Of a stretch of 12,914 nt of DNA, positions 6,709 through 12,914 are shown in pieces. The first letter of the stretch is position 1. Every line of letters begins with the position of its first letter. A program made the position numbers and the translations under genes. Under the pieces are notes generated by a model. It saw only the letters and a list, made by a program, of their open reading frames with translations. It had not been told where the DNA came from and did no database searches. The stretch is from Nitrospiraceae bacterium (GTDB taxonomy: Bacteria > Nitrospirota > Thermodesulfovibrionia > Thermodesulfovibrionales > UBA9159): contig DMNE01000457.1 in assembly GCA_003453735.1 (NCBI GenBank), positions 1 to 12,914 of the forward strand. Reading direction: 5' to 3'.

Positions 6709-7989
6709 TTAGTCCCTTGGTCGCTTCAGCGCCCTGTCAGCAATATCCTTCCGGTAGTGCATGCCTTCAAATTGGATCTTTTCTACCGCCCTGTATGCTT
6801 TTTCTTTTGCGCTTCGTATATCGGCCCCCAGGGCTGTGACGCCGAGCACTCTTCCGCCGGATGTCACCAAGGTACCATTATGAAAAGCCGTCCCCGCATG
6901 AAATACAAGGACGTCATTGTCCTTTTTCAATTCATCAAGTCCCGTTATCACCTTGCCCTTCTCATACGTCCCCGGGTAGCCTTTCGAGGTGAGGACAACA
7001 CAGACGGCGGACTCGGGCTTCCATCGGATCTCCAATTCGCTCAGTTTTCCATCGATCATGGCAAGGGCAATATCAACCAGGTCAATATCCAATCGAGACA
7101 GCACTGGCTGCGTTTCGGGGTCTCCCAGTCGGCAATTAAACTCAAGCACATACGGGACACCATTCTTTATCATGACGCCTGCATAGAGGACACCGTGATA
7201 GTTCACACCCTCGGCCTTTAAGCCTCTCATGACAGGCCACATGACCTTCTCCATGATCATCGCCTCCATATTTTTTGTGATTACCGGTGCCGGGCTATAT
7301 GCACCCATCCCGCCCGTGTTCGGTCCCTTATCATCATCAAAGATCCTCTTGTGGTCTTGGGAAGATGCCATAGGTACGACGGTCTTACCGTCAAAAAATG
7401 CCATGACGGAAGCCTCCTCCCCCTCAATGCATTCTTCAACCACAATCCGGTTACCGGCCTCACCGAAAGCCCTCTCCTTCATAATAAGCCGCACGGCGCT
7501 GATCGCTTCCTCCACCGTATTTGCCACAAATACGCCCTTCCCTGCAGCGAGACCATCTGCCTTGATAACAATGGGCGCCCCTTTCATCCTGACATAATCC
7601 TCGGCCGGGGAGGAAGATGTAAACGCTCTGTACTCTGCAGTGGGAATCCCGTACCTCCTCATAAAATTCTTCGCAAAAATCTTGCTCGACTCTAATTGGG
7701 CAGCTTCCCTGTTCGGACCAAGTATCTTTCTGCCCTCCTTCTGGAAGGCATCAACAATGCCCCTCGAAAGAGGTTCTTCAGGGCCAACGATGGTGAGGTC
7801 AATCCATTCGTATTTAACAAAATCTATGAGTGCATCAAATTTGTCGGAGCCCACGTCGATGCACTCGGCGAGCTCGGCAATCCCCGCATTCCCGGGAGTA
7901 CAGTATATCCTGTCCATATGGCTGGACCGTGACAGCTTCCATACAATGGCATGCTCCCTTCCGCCGCCCCCGATAACAAGAATTTTCAT
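6709..7989 (-). CDS. purD: Phosphoribosylamine-glycine ligase (GAR synthetase)
   Basis: This 426-residue ATP-grasp enzyme joins glycine to 5-phosphoribosylamine, the second step of purine synthesis. Visible motifs in order: GGGGREHA at 7-14 (N-terminal domain), VGPEEPL at 68-74, the ATP-binding KADGLAAGKGV at 143-153, QDHKR at 211-215, PNTGGMGAYSP at 223-233 and the metal-binding EFNCRLGDPETQ at 283-294. Length matches stand-alone bacterial PurD, with no PurM or PurN fusion. Its ATG overlaps the stop of the upstream protoglobin-PsiE gene by one base (TAATG), with GAGGGGATA as ribosome site, so translation of the two is probably coupled. Confidence 0.96.
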   Translation of the reverse strand: MKILVIGGGGREHAIVWKLSRSSHMDRIYCTPGNAGIAELAECIDVGSDKFDALIDFVKYEWIDLTIVGPEEPLSRGIVDAFQKEGRKILGPNREAAQLESSKIFAKNFMRRYGIPTAEYRAFTSSSPAEDYVRMKGAPIVIKADGLAAGKGVFVANTVEEAISAVRLIMKERAFGEAGNRIVVEECIEGEEASVMAFFDGKTVVPMASSQDHKRIFDDDKGPNTGGMGAYSPAPVITKNMEAMIMEKVMWPVMRGLKAEGVNYHGVLYAGVMIKNGVPYVLEFNCRLGDPETQPVLSRLDIDLVDIALAMIDGKLSELEIRWKPESAVCVVLTSKGYPGTYEKGKVITGLDELKKDNDVLVFHAGTAFHNGTLVTSGGRVLGVTALGADIRSAKEKAYRAVEKIQFEGMHYRKDIADRALKRPRD

Positions 7990-8882
7990 TATCCCCTCAT
8001 CTCAGTCTTTACCGCAAGCCAGTAAACGACCCCGGTAACAAAGATCGCAGCTATCAGATAATAGATCTTCTCCGGTGACTCTTTCTGAAGCGTAGCAATC
8101 ATGGTTTCCCGGATAAAAGCTACAAGGGCAACCCCGACAAAAACGCTAATATGGAACTTTCCTCCCTTGAGATGATCGATCTCCGTGTTCATCAGCTCTA
8201 TCACAATCCAGAGTATCAATATAGAACCGAGCGACGTAATGATAGCATGTTCGAGATCTCCTGTCAGAAAATTTTGCACCGCATGAACCAAGAAATAGAC
8301 TACCCCAATCGATAATCCGATCAAGGCTAGAATAAGGACGAAGTTCATCCCCTTGGAAAAAGCCTCAGAGAAACTGATCAGGACATTCTTCACATGATAG
8401 GCACCGGAATAGGTCCTCAGCTCCTCTTCAATATAAGAAGAGGTGATGACATCAAGATTGATATCGAGTATTTTTTCGACAGCGATGATCGATTTTGCTC
8501 GTTCTTCGGAATCCTCTATGGCCTGATTGAGGACGCCGACACAATAGTTCCTGACAATATTCACCGCCCGGTTCATATAATGAGCCTCCACAAGGAACCT
8601 TACATGCGTCTGTCCTATCTTGATCAGTCTTTCGTAATACTGGCTACCATAATTGCCGGAAAAGAGATCGAGAAACCATTTTTTCTGTGAACCGAAGACA
8701 TGGCTCTTCCTCTTTTCTTCATCAAAGAATCTCGCGGTATCCGCCGTCATGATCATCCACGAGTGCAGTGCGTCCATAGCACCATCCATATTCGCTTCGG
8801 CAATTTCCTTCAGAGAACGGAGTCGCTGCTCGTCCTCCTCGGTGAAATTATAATGCCGCTTTATCTCTTTAAAGGACCGCAT
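7989..8882 (-). CDS. Protoglobin-PsiE fusion membrane protein (putative heme-based sensor)
   Basis: This 297-residue protein has two parts. Residues about 10-160 resemble a protoglobin / globin-coupled-sensor domain: HNFTEED-like entry, TARFF at 49-53, KKWFLDLFSGNYG at 67-79, then IKIGQTHVRF with H93 at the expected proximal heme-ligand position. Residues 178-293 contain four membrane helices (about 180-200, 213-231, 244-260, 274-291) and match the PsiE (phosphate-starvation-inducible E) family. The soluble domain should face the cytoplasm. The function of PsiE is unknown; a role in sensing O2, NO or CO and passing a signal to the membrane part is inferred. The gene begins 5 bases after the IMP cyclohydrolase stop with no clear Shine-Dalgarno, and its stop overlaps the purD start, so it belongs to the purine unit. 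Confidence 0.75.
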   Translation of the reverse strand: MRSFKEIKRHYNFTEEDEQRLRSLKEIAEANMDGAMDALHSWMIMTADTARFFDEEKRKSHVFGSQKKWFLDLFSGNYGSQYYERLIKIGQTHVRFLVEAHYMNRAVNIVRNYCVGVLNQAIEDSEERAKSIIAVEKILDINLDVITSSYIEEELRTYSGAYHVKNVLISFSEAFSKGMNFVLILALIGLSIGVVYFLVHAVQNFLTGDLEHAIITSLGSILILWIVIELMNTEIDHLKGGKFHISVFVGVALVAFIRETMIATLQKESPEKIYYLIAAIFVTGVVYWLAVKTEMRG

Positions 8883-8887
8883 AAGGC

Positions 8888-9481
8888 TTAATGATACTTC
8901 ACTTTGTTGAGATACTCTGCAATGACGGCGTCATATCGGGCAGTATGGGCAAATACCTTTCTTGCCAGATTGAATTTTCTCTCCCTGCTGAGGTCTCCCC
9001 GAGATGACTTCATTTCTGCGATTATAGATGAGTAATCATCGGGATCGACCACAACAGCCACATCCTGAAAATTCTTGGATGCAGCCCTCAGCATTGCGGG
9101 GCCGCCGATATCGATGTTCTCAATAGCCTCTTCAAACGTAACCGTTTGTTTCGAGATGGTCTCTTCGAACGGATAGAGGTTCACAACGACCATATCTATC
9201 AGCTTGATGCCTTGTTCTTCCATGTCCTCCATGTCCTTGGGATTGCTCCGCCTTGACAGGAGGCCTCCGTGGATCTTCGGATGGAGTGTCTTGAGTCTGC
9301 CGTCGAGCATCTCGGGGAATCCAGTATAATCAGATACTTCGATCACAGGGATGCCAGCCTCACGGAGGATCTTTGCAGTCCCTCCCGTTGACAAAATCTC
9401 AATTCCCATTGCCGAGAGAGTTCTTGCAAAATCTACAACCCCTCTCTTGTTCGAAACGCTGATGAGTGCCCTTTTTATCAT
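8888..9481 (-). CDS. purH: IMP cyclohydrolase, stand-alone PurH N-terminal domain
   Basis: The 197-residue protein is the IMP cyclohydrolase half of PurH, which closes the ring of FAICAR to IMP, the last purine step. Motifs: SVSNK at 8-12, STGGT at 31-35, [13 protein letters not shown] at 61-73, NLYPF at 101-105, NIDIGGPAM at 122-130 and AASKN at 133-137. Residues equivalent to the catalytic K66, Y104, D125 and K137 of vertebrate enzymes are present (K64, Y103, D124, K136). It stops after [11 protein letters not shown], exactly at the domain border. The AICAR formyltransferase half, about 320 residues in ordinary PurH, is absent, and the next gene is unrelated. This looks like a genuine split enzyme rather than a broken gene. 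AAGGAGG lies seven bases before the ATG. Confidence 0.9.
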   Translation of the reverse strand: MIKRALISVSNKRGVVDFARTLSAMGIEILSTGGTAKILREAGIPVIEVSDYTGFPEMLDGRLKTLHPKIHGGLLSRRSNPKDMEDMEEQGIKLIDMVVVNLYPFEETISKQTVTFEEAIENIDIGGPAMLRAASKNFQDVAVVVDPDDYSSIIAEMKSSRGDLSRERKFNLARKVFAHTARYDAVIAEYLNKVKYH

Positions 9482-9575
9482 GATACAGCCTCCTTAAAAA
9501 CATATGCAGTCCGGTTGTTTGCTTCTTCCCGCTTATAAAGGCCACTGCTCTTCCTTTGCCATTTTCTGGATGTCA

Positions 9576-10451
9576 TCATAGAGTCCCCAGGGCTTTATAC
9601 AGCCCTGTTACCAGTTCAGCAATCTTTTTATAATCAAGGGTTTCAGGGGTATCAGTCGGACCGTGGTAGTTCGGATTCCGGTAAAAAGCGGTATCGGTGA
9701 CCATAAAAGCAGGATAGCCGAATTTCCAGAAACTGCGGTGATCCGAGAAGTCCACTCCGGGAATAATTGAAACCGCGTTCAGGGATTCCAGAGGCAGGGA
9801 GGATACAGAGGTAAAGGAACGCTTAAGTTTATTGGTGAAAGACCGTGATGCTATGTTTCCGACAAAGGCGATGTAATTGCCTGTGTCGGGGTAGAACCAT
9901 CTGAAAATAGAAAAGGGATAGTACTGGCAGCCGCTCCGATCACAATAATAACCGAGCATTTCGAGACAGATCATACCGACAACGCGTATGCCCTCATCTT
10001 TAAGACTCTTTGCATAGACGTGGCTTCCCATTCTGGATGTCATGAAAACAGGGGGTTCCTCCAGACTGAAGGCTACAAAACGCACAGTCCGCTGAAGCGG
10101 ACGCAGGGCGGTAAGCCTTGCCAACTCAAGAAGACCCGCAACACCGCTTGCATTGTCATCTGCACCCGGCGTGCCTATAACCGTATCATAATGCGCACCG
10201 ATAACGACTATGCCATCTTTTGCGTCTTGAGAGCTTTTCACCTCTGCAATTACATTGTGGTATGTGTCACTTTTGTAAGAAAAAGGTTGCCTTTTCACAG
10301 AACAGCCGTATCCGTCGAACCTTTTCTCGATAAAGTCGGCAACCAACGTGAGTTCCTTCAAATCGAGATAGCTCCTTTCACCGATGTCTTGAGAAAGATA
10401 TTGAACCGTTGCTATGAGATTTGATTGTACGTTCTCCATGTCTTCTTCCAC
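9576..10451 (-). CDS. M28-family zinc metallopeptidase
   Basis: This 291-residue protein has the M28 aminopeptidase fold with a two-zinc site: GAHYDT at 86-91 (H87, D89), GADDNASG at 96-103, SLEE at 129-132 (the glutamate pair that acts as base and ligand), E164 in CLEMLGYY and H263 in NYHGPTDTPETLDY. A D-F-S-D-H segment at 234-238 is typical of the family. No signal peptide is seen, so it should act in the cytoplasm on peptides. The start could be GTG at 10451 or ATG at 10439 (removing four residues); both have only modest ribosome sites. It is the first gene after the promoter at 10520-10548 and precedes the purine genes on the same strand, with 94 bases to purH. The substrate cannot be told from sequence. 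Confidence 0.85.
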   Translation of the reverse strand: MEEDMENVQSNLIATVQYLSQDIGERSYLDLKELTLVADFIEKRFDGYGCSVKRQPFSYKSDTYHNVIAEVKSSQDAKDGIVVIGAHYDTVIGTPGADDNASGVAGLLELARLTALRPLQRTVRFVAFSLEEPPVFMTSRMGSHVYAKSLKDEGIRVVGMICLEMLGYYCDRSGCQYYPFSIFRWFYPDTGNYIAFVGNIASRSFTNKLKRSFTSVSSLPLESLNAVSIIPGVDFSDHRSFWKFGYPAFMVTDTAFYRNPNYHGPTDTPETLDYKKIAELVTGLYKALGTL

Positions 10452-10519
10452 AACCTTTTAACCCTGTGCAATGCTTACCTATGCCGGAACCAAGAATACG
10501 GCATATATTCATTGCCATA

Positions 10520-10548
10520 AGTATAAGGGATAACATCCACGGGATCAA
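10520..10548 (-). promoter_or_regulatory. Sigma70-type promoter of the peptidase-purine unit
   Basis: On the minus strand, TTGATC (10548-10543, four of six) and TATACT (10525-10520, five of six) are exactly 17 bases apart. The expected transcription start is near 10513, giving a leader of about 60 bases to the M28 gene. No comparable promoter was noticed between the following genes except possibly in the purD-purE gap, so this one may drive the whole run to the DUF89 gene. Confidence 0.5.
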
Positions 10549-10665
10549 GAGGCAGCTGACTATCGAATCTTTCTCTCTCCAGAGAATATCAGAAATCCGC
10601 TCTTTCGCACCGGCAATGCTGGAACAATCATGATGAAAAAAGAGCCCGGAGACCCGGAAGTGTTT

Positions 10666-10671
10666 TATAAT
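10666..10671 (+). promoter_or_regulatory. Candidate -10 element for birA-coaX-galT
   Basis: A perfect TATAAT lies about 66 bases before the birA ATG, in the divergent gap between the peptidase and birA. No good -35 is found at 15-19 bases upstream and there is no TGn extension, so the call is tentative. The 286-base gap also holds the opposite promoter at 10520-10548. Confidence 0.35.
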
Positions 10672-10737
10672 AGACAATACGTAAGGCGAACATTGTGTGA
10701 GGCACTGAACTCATGGCAGCAGTCACCATAGGATCGC

Positions 10738-11511
10738 ATGGAAAGGTTAACGGAGTTCATAAGGAGAAAAGCCGGCAGAAATCTCATATCCCTCGAGACT
10801 GTTGACTCCACAAACACGCTCGCCATGGAGCTGGGAGAAAAAGACGCCATCCATGGAACAGTGGTAATTGCTGACAGTCAGAAAAAGGGGAAGGGAAGAC
10901 TCGGCAGAGTATGGGTGTCACCTCCGAGCGTCAATATATATATGAGTGTGATCCTCAGGCCTGTCATGAAGCTCACGGATGGAACGCTTCTGACTATTAT
11001 GGCTGCAGTGGCCTGCTGCAGAGCCTTGAGAGATGCTACAGGGCTTCAGGTCACCATCAAATGGCCCAATGACCTGATGGTTGCCGACAAGAAATTGGGG
11101 GGAATCCTCACCGAGACGAAATCAAGGGGGGAAAGGATCGTTTTTGCAGTTATCGGTACCGGGATTAATATCAACTCGGGCAGAAAAGATTTCCCTCCTG
11201 ATGTGAGGGAAACTGCAACGTCCGTAAAGATAGAAACCTCGGAGGAATATTCGAGAGCCGTCCTCATTGCCGGCATACTCGATAAAATGGAGTACTGGTA
11301 TGGCATCCTCTTTGAGAAGGGCAGGAAACCGGTCCTCCAAGAGTGGCGAAACCTTACTTCAACACTGGGCAGAGATGTCAAGGTCACCGTCGGTGAAAAG
11401 ACGTTTGTCGGTATCGCAGAAGATGTCGATGACGAAGGCATGTTATTGTTGAACCTACATACAGGCGGGGTCAGGCGTATAGCCGCGGGCGACCTTACGG
11501 TCCTGAGATAA
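10738..11511 (+). CDS. birA: Biotin-[acetyl-CoA-carboxylase] ligase, no DNA-binding domain
   Basis: This 257-residue cytoplasmic enzyme activates biotin with ATP and attaches it to the carrier lysine of acetyl-CoA carboxylase. Motifs: DSTN at 23-26, the biotinyl-AMP loop GKGRLGRVW at 51-59 (a G-K-G variant of the usual G-R-G), KWPNDL at 108-113, GGILTE at 121-126 and GTGININ at 140-146. A C-terminal SH3-like domain begins near 209 (LGRDVKVTVGE, AGDLTVL). The winged-helix repressor domain of E. coli BirA is missing, so this is the class I type, which does not itself regulate biotin genes. AGGA lies four bases before the ATG. It is 56 bases upstream of coaX. Confidence 0.93.
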   Translation: MERLTEFIRRKAGRNLISLETVDSTNTLAMELGEKDAIHGTVVIADSQKKGKGRLGRVWVSPPSVNIYMSVILRPVMKLTDGTLLTIMAAVACCRALRDATGLQVTIKWPNDLMVADKKLGGILTETKSRGERIVFAVIGTGININSGRKDFPPDVRETATSVKIETSEEYSRAVLIAGILDKMEYWYGILFEKGRKPVLQEWRNLTSTLGRDVKVTVGEKTFVGIAEDVDDEGMLLLNLHTGGVRRIAAGDLTVLR

Positions 11512-11567
11512 GCGGGGGGAAAAATGAAAGCCGAGGACGTGCTTTTTTCTGATCGGAGAGGCAGGCG

Positions 11568-12344
11568 ATGCTCCTTGCTCTAGATATAGGTAACTCCTCA
11601 ATACATATAGGACTTTTTTCTGGTACAGTTCTTCAAGGGAGGCTTAAAATTCCTACCCACCCACTGAGAAACGCCCATGAGTATCGGGATGTTATCGGGG
11701 CGTTCTTAGCAAAACACAACGTAGAGAAGCCACTGCGTGGGATTATTATATCCTCTGTGGTCGCGGAACTGCAGGATGTCCTGAATCATATTGCAAAAGG
11801 GTTAAGCGCACGCGAGCCTGTGAACGTAAGTGCCTCTTTAAATACGGGATTACATTTCTTTGTCGAAAAGCCTGATGAACTCGGTGCGGACAGAGTCGCC
11901 AATGCCGTTGCAGCACGGGATATATTCGGGGAACCGGCTCTGGTGGTGGATTTTGGCACGGCAACGACCCTCAGTGCTATCAAGGACGGCGGGTTTGTAG
12001 GAGGAGCAATCTTTCCGGGCGTTGTGCCGATGGTCGAATCTCTTAGCAGGACCACATCGAAGCTTCCCCGTTTAGATGTCAATTTATTGGCATCTCGGCA
12101 GTCTCCTCTTGCCGCCACTGGAAAAGACACGACTAAGTGCATCATTTCTGGTATTATATATGGTACCGTTGGCGGGGCCGAAAGGCTTATCAGAGAGATG
12201 GAGAGAGAACTGGGCTGCGCTTTTAAGGTTGTAATCACGGGTGGGAATGCGGCCTTTCTTTCTGGCTTTATACAACAAGACTTCTCGCTTGAGCCTGATC
12301 TGACCCTGCATGGTCTCCGGTTGATTTTTGAGAGGAACGCCTGA
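11568..12344 (+). CDS. coaX: Type III pantothenate kinase
   Basis: This 258-residue enzyme phosphorylates pantothenate, the first step of coenzyme A synthesis. It has the ASKHA fold with DIGNSS at 6-11 (phosphate loop, D6), GADR at 106-109, DFGTATT at 128-134, GGAIFPG at 145-151, TGGNA at 224-228 and the closing LHGL at 248-251. Length is typical of the family. The ATG at 11568, with GGAGAGG upstream, gives the canonical MLLALDIGN start. The gene follows birA, a frequent pairing in bacteria. Its stop overlaps the next ATG by one base (TGATG), which suggests coupled translation of the GalT-family gene. Confidence 0.95.
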   Translation: MLLALDIGNSSIHIGLFSGTVLQGRLKIPTHPLRNAHEYRDVIGAFLAKHNVEKPLRGIIISSVVAELQDVLNHIAKGLSAREPVNVSASLNTGLHFFVEKPDELGADRVANAVAARDIFGEPALVVDFGTATTLSAIKDGGFVGGAIFPGVVPMVESLSRTTSKLPRLDVNLLASRQSPLAATGKDTTKCIISGIIYGTVGGAERLIREMERELGCAFKVVITGGNAAFLSGFIQQDFSLEPDLTLHGLRLIFERNA

Positions 12345-12914
12345 TGTATGAACTGAGAAAAGATCCCTTGCTCGGCAGATGGGTGGCCGTCACACACCAG
12401 TCAAAAGCCCCCGAAGAATACGATGTCTCTTCAGAAAAAATGAACGAGACCACCTGTATTCTGTGCCCCGGCAGAGAGAAGGAGACGCCTCATGAAATAG
12501 CGAGGGATACCAAAGACGGAAAGTGGCTGTCGAGGGTCATCCCTAATTTCAATCCCGTTTTCCAGATAGAGGGGGAGCTTGGGAGAAAGGGCGTCGGCAT
12601 GTATGATAAGATGAACAGTGTCGGGGCAAACGAGATAATCATAGAAACCCCTGAGCACAATAAAAGGCCCGAGGATGTGGGGATTGAGCAGGTCCTGAGG
12701 GTTATCAGAACGTACAAAGAGAGGGTGTCCGACCTCGAAAGAGACCCGAGACTGCGATCTATATTGATATTCAAGAATTCAGGAAAGGGTGCTGGGGCGA
12801 TACATACGCACCCTCATACAGAAATCGTTGCAACGCCGATCATCCCTAAGCGGATCAAAGAAGAACTGGATGGCGCAAGACAATACTATGAATATAAAGA
12901 GCGGTGTATCTTCT
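12344..12914 (+). CDS. galT: GalT-family nucleotidyltransferase, 5' part (cut by window edge)
   Basis: The frame is open from ATG 12344 to the right edge (190 codons). The protein begins YELRKDPLLGRWVAV, the standard start of galactose-1-phosphate uridylyltransferases in the HIT superfamily. Zinc-site residues are C38 and C41 in CILCPG, H105 in ETPEHNK and H156. The nucleophilic histidine is H158 in IHTHPHTE. In classical GalT this stretch reads H-P-H-x-Q; here the glutamine is E160. The product may therefore be a GalT-like enzyme with another nucleotide or sugar partner (for example an ADP-sugar or Ap4A-type phosphorylase) rather than a true Leloir-pathway GalT. The start overlaps the coaX stop by one base. 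The family is certain; the exact reaction is not. Confidence 0.85.
   Translation, partial: MYELRKDPLLGRWVAVTHQSKAPEEYDVSSEKMNETTCILCPGREKETPHEIARDTKDGKWLSRVIPNFNPVFQIEGELGRKGVGMYDKMNSVGANEIIIETPEHNKRPEDVGIEQVLRVIRTYKERVSDLERDPRLRSILIFKNSGKGAGAIHTHPHTEIVATPIIPKRIKEELDGARQYYEYKERCIF

Noticed and set aside
9520..9600. Another minus-strand frame across the peptidase stop reads WGLYDDIQKMAKEEQWPL, which looks protein-like.
   Set aside because: It lacks a start codon at a suitable place, and the peptidase already ends at the normal family C-terminus, so a frameshifted extension is not needed.
10640..10662. On the minus strand, CCGG-GTCT-CCGG followed by GCTCTTTTTT resembles a terminator.
   Set aside because: The stem is only four to five pairs, CCGG is self-complementary by itself, and no minus-strand gene lies upstream that would need termination here.
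10378..10677. A 99-codon minus-strand frame in the gap upstream of the peptidase, with a hydrophobic stretch (CLLIPWMLSLILMAMNI).
   Set aside because: It begins with TTG and has no ribosome site, overlaps the peptidase coding region by over 70 bases, and contains a good promoter inside it. More likely chance open sequence.
11786..12397. A 203-codon minus-strand frame opposite coaX.
   Set aside because: coaX on the plus strand has every family motif; the antisense frame resembles no family and would overlap it almost completely.

Overview
The window reads as a compact housekeeping stretch from a free-living, Gram-negative-type bacterium. It holds twelve complete genes and two genes cut by the window edges, with several stop/start overlaps. 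The combination of a TrpB2-type tryptophan synthase, a one-RRM RNA-binding protein, a protoglobin-PsiE fusion and a birA-coaX-galT run suggests a deep-branching lineage such as Nitrospirota. That placement is an inference from gene content; no rRNA or other marker is present to confirm it.

Left part, minus strand (1-2441): the N-terminal end of an IS607-type transposase/recombinase, cut by the edge, then trpB2 and trpC. In transcription order these are trpC then trpB2, followed downstream by the mobile-element fragment. trpC is divergent from murJ, and both appear to start translation at or within a few bases of transcription (leaderless or nearly so).

Centre-left, plus strand (2558-5217): murJ (lipid II flippase) overlaps an MBL-fold hydrolase gene by ATGA. 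Next is an RRM-domain RNA-binding protein gene with its own promoter and a strongly structured leader of about 110 nt. Three segments of that leader can form alternative stems; one masks the ribosome binding site and another resembles an intrinsic terminator. This looks like an RNA switch and is the most interesting element in the window.

Centre-right, minus strand (5219-10451): one probable transcription unit read right to left from a good sigma70-type promoter at 10520-10548. The order is M28 metallopeptidase, a stand-alone IMP cyclohydrolase (the N-terminal half of PurH only), a membrane protein with an N-terminal protoglobin domain and a PsiE-like C-terminus, purD, purE and a DUF89/ARMT1-like phosphatase. 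De novo purine synthesis genes are thus interleaved with a putative gas/redox sensor, a peptidase and a possible metabolite-repair phosphatase.

Right part, plus strand (10738-12914): birA (biotin-protein ligase without the DNA-binding domain), coaX (type III pantothenate kinase) and the first 190 codons of a GalT-family nucleotidyltransferase with an unusual active-site residue. The first two are cofactor genes, and coaX and galT overlap by one base.

No tRNA, rRNA, CRISPR array or phage gene was seen.
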